A stretch of 64,000 nucleotides of DNA from Rhodospirillales bacterium (GTDB lineage Bacteria; Pseudomonadota; Alphaproteobacteria; Rhodospirillales; UBA2165). The notes under the pieces are model-generated. The model was not told where the DNA came from. It searched no databases and was given only the letters and a program-made list of their open reading frames with translations. The position numbers and the translations under genes are program-made. Of the stretch, positions 19,461 to 28,639 are shown one piece after another. The number at the start of each line of letters is the position of its first letter. Positions within the stretch are counted from its first letter, which is position 1. Location: the NCBI GenBank assembly GCA_016777585.1, contig JADHRD010000001.1:34056-98055 (forward strand). The letters run 5' to 3'.

Positions 19461-21449
19461 ATGATCATTGAAAGCGGCCATTTCGTTCTAATTCTCTCCC
19501 TTCTGATGGCATTTCTTCAGTCAACGGTGCCGATGATAGGAGTGCACCTACGCAATAATCAGTTAATGGCTATTGCTGCACCCGCGGCAATAATCCAATT
19601 TGTTCTAATTTTAGGTTCATTTCTCGCTTTAACGTACGCATACGTTGTATCTGATTTTTCTGTAATCAACGTTACTTCCAATTCTCATACAGCTAAACCC
19701 CTCTTATATAAAGTGAGCGGAGTTTGGGGTAATCACGAAGGGTCCATGCTACTTTGGGCTCTTATACTCTCAGGCTATGGAGCAGCAATTGCATTATTTG
19801 GTGGCAACTTAACTCCCACTTTAAAAGTTAGAGTCCTTGGGGTGCAAGCTATGCTTGGTGTTGGTATTCTCGCTTTTATTTTGTTCACCTCCAACCCCTT
19901 TTTAAGGGTTTTTCCAGCACCAGAAAATGGTAGTGGTTTAAACCCACTACTACAAGATCCTGGGCTAGCATTTCATCCCCCCTTACTCTATCTAGGTTAT
20001 GTTGGTCTCTCTCTAACATTCTCGTTTGCAGTAGCTGCGCTCATCGAAGGAAGAGTAGATGCAGCTTGGGCACGTTGGGTAAGACCTTGGACTTTAGCCG
20101 CGTGGGGGTTTCTCACCGGAGGCATTGTTCTCGGCTCGTGGTGGGCCTACTACGAATTAGGCTGGGGAGGATGGTGGTTTTGGGACCCCGTAGAAAATGC
20201 CTCGTTCATGCCATGGCTTGCAGCAACTGCGTTATTACACTCTTCCATTGTATCAGAGAAACGGGATAGCTTAAAATCTTGGACGATATTCCTAGCCATT
20301 GTTGCCTTCGGTTTAAGTTTGTTAGGAACTTTTCTGGTGAGATCAGGGGTCATTACTTCTGTACATGCATTCGCATCTGACCCAACTCGTGGAGTGTTTA
20401 TATTACTGTTACTGGTAGTAACGATTGGGGGAGCCTTTTTATTGTTCGCTTGGCGCGGGCCCAGTTTAAAAACAGATGGTATTTTTCATCCTGTCTCTCG
20501 GGAGGGGGGATTGATTCTAAATAATTTTATTCTTACCATCGCGGCCGCGTCAATTCTCCTTGGAACGTTGTATCCGTTATTTGTAGATGTTCTGGAATTA
20601 GGCAAAGTTTCTGTCGGCGCACCATATTTTGAGAGCGTTTTTGTACCAATGATGATACCCATGATTGTCGTTATGGGCATTGCTCCTTTTTTGAGATGGA
20701 AACGTGGCGATTTTAATAAAACTACAAATAAATTAAAGGTCGTGGGGGTAATTTCGCTGATCGGTGGTTGTTTTGTTTGGCTCATAGTTGATCGCTCTAG
20801 TGCTCTATCATCTTTAGGTATAGCATTATCAATTTGGTTGTTTTCAGCGACGTTCGTTGAATTAACCTCCCGTATTAAACTTTTTCAGGTACCCTTAAAA
20901 GATAGTATGCGAAGTATTATACGCCAACCACGGGCAAGTTGGGGGATGACCTTTGCCCATATGGGATTGGCAATAGCGGTAGCTGGTATCACTGCATCGA
21001 GCACCTGGAAAGTTGAGAGCATCCAAGTTATGAAGTTTGGTGACCAAGTTAAAGTCGCTGGTTATACGTATACCCTAAAAGAAGTCAGAAAGGTACAAGG
21101 CCCTAATTACATAGCAACACGCGGGATTTTTAGTGTTAAAAAAGGCGATAACTTTAACGTAACGCTTAAACCAGAAAAACGAGAATATCAAACTCGTACC
21201 ATGGTTACGACTGAAGCCGCAATCTACTCGACATTCTTTGGCGACTTATATGCCGTTGTTGGTGATCGAGATGAAAATTCTGGCGGGTATATCACAAGAA
21301 TCTACTTTAACCCCCTTGTGCCCTGGATGTGGGCTGGCGCTATCCTCATGGTTCTTGGGGCTGCAATTAGTCTGACTGATCGTCGTCATCGCGTTGGAGC
21401 TCCAGCGCGCAATGCAAATATTGGCACTAGTCAGGTCATTGTTAAATGA
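19461..21449 (+). CDS. ccmF: cytochrome c heme lyase subunit CcmF
   Basis: Large polytopic protein that joins heme from CcmE to apocytochrome thiols together with CcmH and CcmI. It has 662 residues and about fifteen membrane helices. The WWD domain is GWGGWWFWDPVENASFMPWL (about 234-253), with neighbouring conserved SGVWGNHEGSMLLWALIL and DPGLAFHPPLLYLGYVG. The ending REYQTRTMVTTEAAIYSTFF is the periplasmic loop typical of CcmF. The gap to ccmE is 69 bp. The stop codon overlaps the start of ccmG. Confidence 0.96.
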   Translation: MIIESGHFVLILSLLMAFLQSTVPMIGVHLRNNQLMAIAAPAAIIQFVLILGSFLALTYAYVVSDFSVINVTSNSHTAKPLLYKVSGVWGNHEGSMLLWALILSGYGAAIALFGGNLTPTLKVRVLGVQAMLGVGILAFILFTSNPFLRVFPAPENGSGLNPLLQDPGLAFHPPLLYLGYVGLSLTFSFAVAALIEGRVDAAWARWVRPWTLAAWGFLTGGIVLGSWWAYYELGWGGWWFWDPVENASFMPWLAATALLHSSIVSEKRDSLKSWTIFLAIVAFGLSLLGTFLVRSGVITSVHAFASDPTRGVFILLLLVVTIGGAFLLFAWRGPSLKTDGIFHPVSREGGLILNNFILTIAAASILLGTLYPLFVDVLELGKVSVGAPYFESVFVPMMIPMIVVMGIAPFLRWKRGDFNKTTNKLKVVGVISLIGGCFVWLIVDRSSALSSLGIALSIWLFSATFVELTSRIKLFQVPLKDSMRSIIRQPRASWGMTFAHMGLAIAVAGITASSTWKVESIQVMKFGDQVKVAGYTYTLKEVRKVQGPNYIATRGIFSVKKGDNFNVTLKPEKREYQTRTMVTTEAAIYSTFFGDLYAVVGDRDENSGGYITRIYFNPLVPWMWAGAILMVLGAAISLTDRRHRVGAPARNANIGTSQVIVK

Positions 21450-21985
21450 TGAAGCGCCTAGCTTATTTTCTCCCTCTTGTTTTATTAGCAATTCTTGCCG
21501 CATATTTTTCTGCTGGTCTGGGCAGAGATCCTCAAACACTTGACTCAGTTTTAATTAACAAAAAAGTACCAGAATTCTCCCTACCTCCAATAAGAGGTTT
21601 TAATGCGGGTCTATCAAATAACGATTTCTTGAATAAAGTGGTTCTTGTTAATATTTTTGGTTCTTGGTGTGTTTCCTGTCGGATTGAACACCCGTTTCTT
21701 ATGGAATTAAAGAAGAAGGGTGTAATTCCAATTTACGGGATTAATTGGCGAGAGCAGAACCAAGACGATGGGCCCCGATGGTTAAAAAAATTTGGTAATC
21801 CATATAGTTTAATTGGCGATGATCCAAAAAGTAGGGGGGCAATCGCATTTGGTGTCACCGGTGCTCCCGAAACATTCTTGGTTGATCAAAGAGGTATTGT
21901 GAGGCTGAAACATATGGGTCCAATAACCCAGCAAAATTGGAATGATACACTAAAACCGGCAATAGATAAGTTGAAAAATAGATGA
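21446..21985 (+). CDS. ccmG: periplasmic thioredoxin CcmG (DsbE)
   Basis: Membrane-anchored thioredoxin-fold reductase that keeps the CXXCH motif of apocytochromes reduced. It has an N-terminal signal anchor (about 5-23), the thioredoxin active site GSWCVSCRIEHPFL (Cys75 and Cys78), the CcmG-type IYGINWREQ loop, and the cis-proline region GVTGAPETFLVD. The length of 179 is normal. Two adjacent ATGs exist at the start (21446 and 21449); the first overlaps the ccmF stop. The start of ccmH overlaps its end by 4 bp. Confidence 0.96.
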   Translation: MMKRLAYFLPLVLLAILAAYFSAGLGRDPQTLDSVLINKKVPEFSLPPIRGFNAGLSNNDFLNKVVLVNIFGSWCVSCRIEHPFLMELKKKGVIPIYGINWREQNQDDGPRWLKKFGNPYSLIGDDPKSRGAIAFGVTGAPETFLVDQRGIVRLKHMGPITQQNWNDTLKPAIDKLKNR

Positions 21986-22413
21986 AATTCCTGATTTTAA
22001 CAATTACCCTATTATTGAGTTCAAATTTTGTGCATGCTGTCGATCCCGGTGAAATTCTGAAAGATAGCAGTTTAGAAATTCGCGCTCGAGCAATTAGTAA
22101 AGATCTTCGTTGCGTTGTTTGTCAGAACCAATCCATTGATGACTCGGATGCTGAACTAGCCCGAGATCTTAGAATACTTGTTAGAGACCGCATTCTAGAG
22201 GGAGATAGTGATCAAGCTGTCATAGATTATGTTGTTTCAAGGTATGGTGATTTTGTATTACTTAACCCACCGGTGAAAGGTGTAACTTTTGTTCTTTGGT
22301 TTGGTCCAATAGTGATTACATTAATCGGATTTATTTGTTTAATATTATTTTTTCGTCGTCAAAAGCCACTTATTCAAGATTTGAAGAAGAATAATGCTGA
22401 GGTAAAAAAATGA
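21982..22413 (+). CDS. ccmH: cytochrome c maturation protein CcmH (CycL)
   Basis: Periplasmic thiol-oxidoreductase of the heme lyase complex. It has a cleavable-looking signal peptide ending near VHAVDPG, the diagnostic LRCVVCQNQSIDDSDAELA with Cys44 and Cys47, and one C-terminal membrane helix (about 105-125) followed by a short basic tail. At 143 residues it is the short CycL form, with the TPR part encoded separately by ccmI, as in other alphaproteobacteria. It overlaps both neighbours by 4 bp. Confidence 0.95.
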   Translation: MKFLILTITLLLSSNFVHAVDPGEILKDSSLEIRARAISKDLRCVVCQNQSIDDSDAELARDLRILVRDRILEGDSDQAVIDYVVSRYGDFVLLNPPVKGVTFVLWFGPIVITLIGFICLILFFRRQKPLIQDLKKNNAEVKK

Positions 22414-23531
22414 CGCTCTTAGTTACTTTTGGAAGCATACTTTTAATTGTCCTGGCACTGCTGACTTTGTCAATATTACGGTCGAAGAAGGCCTTGCTAA
22501 GCAAGCATAACTCAGTCGTCTATCAAGACCAAATTGATGAAATTAAGAGAGATGTCGATCGTGGCCTGCTAAGTAAGGATGAGGCAACGCTGCTCGGAAT
22601 TGAAATACAAAAACGTCTAGAAAAAGCGCCAGCCGAGGACCTTGACCAAGCCCACCGTGATACGCCAATCACAAAGGCTACCATATTAACATGTATTTTG
22701 TTAATTACTATTATTCCAGTAACAACTATTGCTACATATAATTATCTTGGATCTCCAACAAAACCTGACCTACCTTTTGCCTCAAGAAAGGTACCCACTC
22801 CTGTTAATACAGCAGATATTGAGATGAATAAGTTAGTCAACGCTCTAAAGAAACGTATGAACGCAAATCCTGAAAAAATTGATGGTTGGTTGCTGCTTGG
22901 ACGAACGCTCTCAACCTTGAAACGTTTTGATGAAGCTTCTAATGCATTTAAACGCGCCTTTTTAATTGACTCATCAAAGGCGCAAATCGCAACATCAATA
23001 GCAGAAACATTATTTATGGCGCGAAGTGGGCTTTTTAAAGACGAAAGCCGTAAATACCTCAAAATAGCACTAAAATTAAACCCACGAGAATATAAAGCTC
23101 TTTATTATATGGGTCTTGATCTTGCTCGGCAAAATAATTACCGTGAGGCAGTCCAGACTTGGGTAAATTTAATCGCAATTTCACCGAAGGAAGCACCATG
23201 GCTATCTAACGTACGACGACAATTAGCTGAAGTCGCGTCAACCGGTAATCTAACTATTTCTCAATTTATTCCACAATTAAATTCCACTGAGAGAAAAGCT
23301 ACGCTGCCTCCGAGAGGGCCGACCCAAAATGATATTAAGGCGGCACAGGAAATGTCCAATGAAGATAGACAGGCCTTTATTCGCTCAATGGTGGAGAGGC
23401 TCGCAGATCGTTTAAAAGAAAAACCAAACGATTTAAACGGTTGGAGAAGACTAGCTCGAGCATACCGGGTTCTAGGAGAGACAAAGAAGGCCGAACAGGC
23501 AGAAATACGTATAAAAAAATTAAAAAATTAA
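22410..23531 (+). CDS. ccmI: cytochrome c maturation protein CcmI (CycH), TPR protein
   Basis: Apocytochrome chaperone of the heme lyase. It begins with a membrane helix (about 3-22), a cytoplasmic loop with the leucine-zipper-like KRDVDRGLLSKDEATLLGIE, a second helix (about 88-108), then periplasmic TPR repeats. The first clear TPR is PEKIDGWLLLGRTLSTLKRF and another covers REYKALYYMGLDLARQNNY. A last repeat-like segment, DLNGWRRLARAYRVLGE, closes the protein. The size of 373 and the position as last ccm gene support the call. It ends 20 bp from the convergent TRAP gene. Confidence 0.93.
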   Translation: MTLLVTFGSILLIVLALLTLSILRSKKALLSKHNSVVYQDQIDEIKRDVDRGLLSKDEATLLGIEIQKRLEKAPAEDLDQAHRDTPITKATILTCILLITIIPVTTIATYNYLGSPTKPDLPFASRKVPTPVNTADIEMNKLVNALKKRMNANPEKIDGWLLLGRTLSTLKRFDEASNAFKRAFLIDSSKAQIATSIAETLFMARSGLFKDESRKYLKIALKLNPREYKALYYMGLDLARQNNYREAVQTWVNLIAISPKEAPWLSNVRRQLAEVASTGNLTISQFIPQLNSTERKATLPPRGPTQNDIKAAQEMSNEDRQAFIRSMVERLADRLKEKPNDLNGWRRLARAYRVLGETKKAEQAEIRIKKLKN

Positions 23532-23551
23532 ACTCTAAAAATTATATGATA

Positions 23552-24856
23552 TTAATCAAACATTGTATTCGGAAGAAAAGTAGCTATTTCTGGAAAAGCG
23601 ACTAAAATTATTAAACAAACTCCCATCGCGATCCAGAAAGGCCAGATTCCTCTAAAAATCGTCCCCATCGATACATCTTGTGCAACGCTTTTTACAACAA
23701 ATACATTGAGTCCAACAGGTGGGCTTATTAAACCCATCTCTAAAACAATAACTACTACGATCCCAAACCAAATAGGGCTCATTCCTAATTGGGTGATAAC
23801 CTCGAAGGCTACGGGAAGCGTTAAGACAAGCATTGCCAGTCCTTCAAGGAATGTTCCCAAAAATATATAAGTTACTAAAATTAAGATTACTATACCCGTT
23901 TTCCCCACATCAAGATTAACTAAAAATGTTACCAGATCAGCTGGTATATGGGTTAGTGCCATGAAAGGAATAAATACATGCGCACCAATAAGGATCATAA
24001 AAACAGTAGCCGTTGTTTGAAGGGTCTGAAGAATGACAAATGTCATTTTATCTCGATCTAGAGATTTGCGAGATAATGCAACTAGGAATGCCAAAACAGC
24101 TCCGACACCGGCAGCTTCTACAGGTGTGAAAATACCTATATAAATTCCACCAATAGTGGCAACGACTATTGCTACCATCGCAAAAGCTTTACGCAACGAT
24201 CGTATTCTTTCCTTAAAACTACTTATTGGCCCCGCTGGCCCAATTTCTGGTTTTAATCGCGTTACGATTGCAATAGCTAGTAAAAACATACAGGTTAATA
24301 AAATGCCCGGAATAATTCCAGCCATAAAAAGTCGACCTATAGATTGTTCTGTAAGTATCGCGTATATTATTAGGCCCGTTGAAGGTGGAATTAATATTCC
24401 AAGAGTACCGCCTGCGGCAACAGCACCAGTCGCCAAACCATCATCATACTTAAAACGCTTCATCTCAGGGAGAGCAACACGACCCATTGTTATGGCCGAA
24501 GCAATTGAAGAGCCACTCAAAGCTGCAAAGCCAGCGCAACCAGCGATCGTAGCACTGGCTAACCCGCCTCTCCAATGACCTACCCAGCAATACGCGGCAT
24601 TAAAAAGATCGCGGCTCATTCCAGATACACCCGCCAAATTACCCATTAAAACAAACAATGGAATTACCGTAAGAGTTAAGGTCACGGATATTTCAAATGT
24701 TTCTGTGCCTAGAACACTCAACGCTGCCGCGTAACCATTAATGGCCGCTGTTCCAAAAAATCCAACTGCCAACATAGCCATAGCAACGGGAACCCTAAAA
24801 ATTAACATGGCAAATAAAGCAAAAAGACCAATAAAACCAATAGCCGTAACTGACAA
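23552..24856 (-). CDS. TRAP transporter large permease (DctM family)
   Basis: Twelve-helix sodium-driven permease of a tripartite TRAP system. The 434 residues contain the family hallmarks RVPVAMAMLAVGFFG, GGTLGILIPPSTGLIIYAIL, FTPVEAAGVGAVLAFLVAL, FLEGLAMLVLTLPVAFEV and ISPPVGLNVFVVKSVA. It is the last gene of a dctP-dctQ-dctM set. The closest typing is the C4-dicarboxylate/organic acid group; the substrate is unknown. It converges on ccmI. A second paralogous permease occurs at 62022-63338. Confidence 0.94.
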   Translation of the reverse strand: MSVTAIGFIGLFALFAMLIFRVPVAMAMLAVGFFGTAAINGYAAALSVLGTETFEISVTLTLTVIPLFVLMGNLAGVSGMSRDLFNAAYCWVGHWRGGLASATIAGCAGFAALSGSSIASAITMGRVALPEMKRFKYDDGLATGAVAAGGTLGILIPPSTGLIIYAILTEQSIGRLFMAGIIPGILLTCMFLLAIAIVTRLKPEIGPAGPISSFKERIRSLRKAFAMVAIVVATIGGIYIGIFTPVEAAGVGAVLAFLVALSRKSLDRDKMTFVILQTLQTTATVFMILIGAHVFIPFMALTHIPADLVTFLVNLDVGKTGIVILILVTYIFLGTFLEGLAMLVLTLPVAFEVITQLGMSPIWFGIVVVIVLEMGLISPPVGLNVFVVKSVAQDVSMGTIFRGIWPFWIAMGVCLIILVAFPEIATFLPNTMFD

Positions 24857-24896
24857 TTACTTCTCCTTTTTATTGGGCATCTAACCCGTCATTCAA

Positions 24897-25409
24897 TTAT
24901 TCTAAATTATATCCACGCAATAGTGCTATTAATTCAAATAGTAAAACGATCGCGTAAAGTGCCATTCCGAAGGCTAAAATCCAAAAAAATGGTTGCAATG
25001 TTATTTCTAATGACCGTGTGGTTTCGCCGTATTCGGCTGCGTTAATTCCACTTCCTATGAGCACCCAAATTAGAATACACATCATTAAGGTGCCGAGTAG
25101 TTTAACAAATATATCAGTCCATCGGGTGAATCTTGGTCCCGTTACGAGACTTAATATTTCTACAATTACTTGTCCACCTTTTCGGCCGCTGTAAGCAACG
25201 CTAAAGGCTACTGTCGCCATAAGAAATATTTGATTAAAATCATCTGTACCAAATATGGGTGAATTAAATACATAGCGAAAGATCACGGCCGTAACGATAA
25301 GCACAGCAAGGCCAATAAGCGCTATCCCACCAGCGTATAAAGTAATAGGATGAATACAACGATCTATAAAGACGAGCGTTGCATCCACCCTGTTCTTCTT
25401 ATCCTTCAT
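24897..25409 (-). CDS. TRAP transporter small permease (DctQ family)
   Basis: Four-helix membrane subunit that pairs with DctM. The 170 residues have helices at about 16-40, 52-70, 93-113 and 138-160. Conserved DctQ features are FRYVFNSPIFGTDDFNQIF and the glycine/arginine loop YSGRKGGQVIVEIL. It lies 15 bp after the binding-protein gene and 40 bp before dctM. Confidence 0.92.
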   Translation of the reverse strand: MKDKKNRVDATLVFIDRCIHPITLYAGGIALIGLAVLIVTAVIFRYVFNSPIFGTDDFNQIFLMATVAFSVAYSGRKGGQVIVEILSLVTGPRFTRWTDIFVKLLGTLMMCILIWVLIGSGINAAEYGETTRSLEITLQPFFWILAFGMALYAIVLLFELIALLRGYNLE

Positions 25410-25424
25410 TAAATTGTCTAAACT

Positions 25425-26450
25425 TTACTGAGTAACGGCTTTATAAATTGCCCGAGCAGGTATACCTGCCTTTTCTTTTTTTGCTATAAACTGTTCAACA
25501 GACTGCGCAGTAGCATTATTAAATTCTGCTGCAGCCGACTGAGATAATTGAATAAACTTTACGCCTTTCTGCTCATTCTTTGCTGTCGCAAGCTGTTTAG
25601 CATCAATATTGCCCCAATAATTTGCAGCGAACATACTTAAGCCCCTTCCACTATGTTTATTTATAGCTTTCTTATGCGAGGAAGAGAGGCCTTCGTAGGC
25701 TTGCTTATTCATAAAAATATATAACATTGTTGTGGGGCCATTCATTCCAGCGGTAACGTATTCGCCAGGCTCAGCTAGACGCCAAGGTCTATACAATGCT
25801 CCCGGAGAAATATAAACACCATCTAAAACGCCTGTTTGAAGGGAGTTATAAGCTTTCGTAACAGGCATATAAACAGCCGCAGCTCCCCATGCCCTTAACT
25901 GAGGAATATTGCTTGGTGATGGAGCTCTAATTTTTAAACCTTTAATATCTCCAATTTTTGAAACCGGATTTTTACGAGTAATGAGTATTGCTGGCCAATT
26001 TGCAAAAATACCCAATACTTTTACTTTTGCATACTCTGATTTAAGGTGTTTATCATATATACTCCAAGCTTTCTTTGTAACCTCTTGTGATGAATTGCCC
26101 ACACCTGGTTGTGCGACAGTCATAGTTCGAGGGAATAGTTTTGGAGTATACCCATGCACACCAAAAGTTATTTCCGCTACATTTTCAATGACACGCTTGT
26201 ACTGTGCTTTTGGCCCTTTTCCCAACTGACCGCTAGGGTATAATTTGAGTTTTAATGATCCACCAGTCTCAGATGCAATATTTTTTGCTAAATGCGGCAA
26301 TATTCCCTTATTAACTGGATGTTTTGCTGACATAAAAGTCGCCATTTTTAATTCTTTAGCTTCGGCTTGCCTCAGATCACCTTGCGTAAAGAAAAATGTT
26401 GTTAAAAAAATAACAGCTGTAAATATAAATGACTTTTTGTAAAAAAGCAT
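25425..26450 (-). CDS. TRAP transporter solute-binding protein (DctP family)
   Basis: Periplasmic receptor of the first TRAP system. I start it at the ATG at 26450, which opens a clear signal peptide (MLFYKKSFIFTAVIF onward, cleavage around QAEA-KELK) and has a G-rich ribosome binding site ten bases upstream. The open frame extends 27 codons further, but without signal-like character. The mature protein has 315 or so residues with the DctP hallmarks LYPSGQLGKGPKAQYKRV and GLKIRAPSPSNI, whose arginine is expected to hold the substrate carboxylate, then VLDGVYISPGALYRPW. The ligand is therefore likely an organic acid, but which one cannot be told. Confidence 0.9.
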   Translation of the reverse strand: MLFYKKSFIFTAVIFLTTFFFTQGDLRQAEAKELKMATFMSAKHPVNKGILPHLAKNIASETGGSLKLKLYPSGQLGKGPKAQYKRVIENVAEITFGVHGYTPKLFPRTMTVAQPGVGNSSQEVTKKAWSIYDKHLKSEYAKVKVLGIFANWPAILITRKNPVSKIGDIKGLKIRAPSPSNIPQLRAWGAAAVYMPVTKAYNSLQTGVLDGVYISPGALYRPWRLAEPGEYVTAGMNGPTTMLYIFMNKQAYEGLSSSHKKAINKHSGRGLSMFAANYWGNIDAKQLATAKNEQKGVKFIQLSQSAAAEFNNATAQSVEQFIAKKEKAGIPARAIYKAVTQ

Positions 26451-26706
26451 AGTGTAATATCCCCCCAGAATATTTATTTTATAATATTTTTCATAATTCA
26501 TATCTGATAAAATTGAATTTTTAAAATTCAAACAGAAATATAAATTATGGACTTTTCTCCCAGTAGAGAGAGTATATCATTAGTTGCTAATACTAAAACA
26601 AATAATTTTATATTTCACACAACGAAATACTAAGTTAAAATTTTTATATTTAATTTATGATCTATCATTAAAATTTTACCGTTTAGATTTGTTTCGATTA
26701 TATGGA

Positions 26707-27042
26707 TCAATACTTTATGAGATCAATCTTAGATGCCAAAATAAAATCATTCTCATGCAAACCATCAATTTCATGAGTATAAATATAAATTCTAGCATAA
26801 CCCCATCCAAATTCGATATCAGGGTGATGTCCCTCTTCTTCTGCGATTGCTGCAACACGGTCAATGAATTTCAGGGAATGTTTAAAATCTTCAAATTTAA
26901 ATTCACGCTTTAATTTAGAGCTTTGTTCCGTCAAATCCCATTTTGGTATTTGCTTCTTATATTCATTCGCTTCATCTAATGGTAAAGGGATTATGCCACC
27001 TTGACATGAAACACACGACTTATTGTTAAGATCTCCGACCAT
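26707..27042 (-). CDS. phhB: pterin-4a-carbinolamine dehydratase
   Basis: Recycles tetrahydrobiopterin-type cofactors by dehydrating the 4a-carbinolamine. The catalytic-site block is IAEEEGHHPDIEFGWGYARI, with the paired histidines and the following tryptophan; the end HEIDGLHENDFILASKID is also canonical. At 111 residues it is a normal single-domain protein, with an N-terminal CVSCQGG dicysteine stretch seen in many bacterial members. No phenylalanine hydroxylase is nearby, so its pterin-dependent partner must lie elsewhere or the protein has another role. It lies 257 bp upstream (in its own sense) of dctP and is divergent from the thiolase. Confidence 0.93.
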   Translation of the reverse strand: MVGDLNNKSCVSCQGGIIPLPLDEANEYKKQIPKWDLTEQSSKLKREFKFEDFKHSLKFIDRVAAIAEEEGHHPDIEFGWGYARIYIYTHEIDGLHENDFILASKIDLIKY

Positions 27043-27229
27043 GAATTAACTCCATAAGATTAAACATAAGGAAATGATAATAGCTCCGAACTAAAATACC
27101 AATTATATAATATAGACAACCTTTTAGTAAATATGAGATTTGACACCATGATTTGATCATTTAAGCTAAAGATAAATTTAATCTAAACATACAAAAAAGG
27201 GCAGGCGTACTGAGGCCTGGGGAAAATAT

Positions 27230-28435
27230 ATGACTGAAGCGTTTATATGCGATGCAATAAGAACTCCGATTGGCCGTTATGGTGGAAGTCTATCGACAAT
27301 CCGAACAGATGACTTAGCCGCCTTACCAATTTCTGCTTTGATGGAACGAAATTCATCAGTTGATTGGGGGAAAGTCGACGACGTTATTTATGGTTGTGTT
27401 AATCAATCAGGTGAAGACAACCGAAATATTGCAAGGATGGCATTGCTACTAGCAGGACTTCCGGAGGCAGTTCCAGGCGTTTCTGTAAATAGATTGTGTG
27501 CATCTGGAATGCATGCAGTTGGCAGTGCAGCGCGTGGCATTAAATCTGGAGATGCTGATTTATTTATAGCGGGAGGTGTTGAAGGCATGTCAAGATCACC
27601 ATTTGTTATGGCAAAAGCAACTTCCGCCTTTTCTAGAAATGCCGAAATTTATGATACGACAATGGGGTGGAGGTTTGTTAACCCCAAAATGAAGCAGTTG
27701 TATGGTATTGATGAAATGGGCACGACAGCGGAGAATGTAGCAAACGATTTTAATATATCTCGAGAAGACCAGGATCAAATGGCGCTACGAAGTCAAATAA
27801 AGGCTGAAAAGGCCCAATCCAATGGTGATCTCGCAAACGAAATCCTCCCTGTTAATATTCCTCAGCGTAAAGGGGAAGACATTATTTTTGATATGGATGA
27901 ACATTTAAGGCCGGGTTCTACAATAGAAGGCTTACAAAAGCTGCGTCCAGCATTCCAGGAAGGCGGCTCAGTTACCGCAGGTAATTCATCAGGCATTAAC
28001 GATGGCTCCTGCGCATTAATAATTGCGTCTGAAGACACAGCAAAAGCAAATGGACTTACACCAAAAGCGAGAATTCTTGGACTCGCTGCGGGAGGCGTTC
28101 CACCCCGGGTTATGGGCATTGGCCCAGTTCCGTCTACTCAGAAACTAATGGCTCGACTTGGCTTAAAAATGAATGATTTAGATATTATAGAATTAAATGA
28201 AGCATTTGCAGCTCAGGGGCTTGCGGTGCTTCGGGAACTTGGTGTCGATGATGATGACCCTAGAGTAAATCCTCAAGGGGGGGCCATCGCACTTGGTCAT
28301 CCTTTAGGTGCGAGCGGTGCGCGTCTTGTTACCACAGCAATGTACCAACTTCAACGTACTAAAAAGAAAACAGCACTCTGCACAATGTGTGTCGGAGTTG
28401 GTCAAGGCTCCTCTATTATTATTGAGAGGGTATAA
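27230..28435 (+). CDS. pcaF: 3-oxoadipyl-CoA / acetyl-CoA C-acyltransferase (thiolase)
   Basis: Thiolase that splits 3-oxoadipyl-CoA into succinyl-CoA and acetyl-CoA at the end of beta-ketoadipate type pathways. The 401 residues closely follow PcaF. The N-terminus has AIRTPIGRYGGSLSTIRTDD, followed by the nucleophile Cys90 in SVNRLCASGMHAVGSAARG, then WRFVNPKMKQLYGIDEM, the GGAIALGHPLGASGARL histidine block, and the second catalytic cysteine in TMCVGVGQGSS (about 387). The PcaF features GEDNRNIARM and DTTMGWRFVNP favour this over a general acetyl-CoA acetyltransferase, but activity on related CoA esters cannot be excluded. It stands alone, about 20 kb from the aromatic locus. Confidence 0.85.
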   Translation: MTEAFICDAIRTPIGRYGGSLSTIRTDDLAALPISALMERNSSVDWGKVDDVIYGCVNQSGEDNRNIARMALLLAGLPEAVPGVSVNRLCASGMHAVGSAARGIKSGDADLFIAGGVEGMSRSPFVMAKATSAFSRNAEIYDTTMGWRFVNPKMKQLYGIDEMGTTAENVANDFNISREDQDQMALRSQIKAEKAQSNGDLANEILPVNIPQRKGEDIIFDMDEHLRPGSTIEGLQKLRPAFQEGGSVTAGNSSGINDGSCALIIASEDTAKANGLTPKARILGLAAGGVPPRVMGIGPVPSTQKLMARLGLKMNDLDIIELNEAFAAQGLAVLRELGVDDDDPRVNPQGGAIALGHPLGASGARLVTTAMYQLQRTKKKTALCTMCVGVGQGSSIIIERV

Positions 28436-28639
28436 AGTTTAGTTATAAAAATAGGGGTCCCAGTTGATCATCACATTAGTGATAAATACCACAATAATTT
28501 AAACAATTAATGTAGGTTTATTTTTCAGTAAAATCATATCCTTGACCTAAAAAGAATTTTATCACAAATTAATTTTAAGCTGATTCGAAAGACACTAATT
28601 ATAAATATTAAAAAAATTTAAATAGGGATCAAATTTAAT

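Noticed and set aside
26584-26913. Plus-strand frame of 109 codons opposite the pterin dehydratase
   Set aside because: Low-complexity AT-rich translation overlapping a well-identified gene on the other strand.
28542-28570. Possible promoter TTGACC-17-CAAATT upstream of the FprA-like reductase
   Set aside because: The -10 box matches consensus at only three of six positions; in such AT-rich DNA this is not informative.
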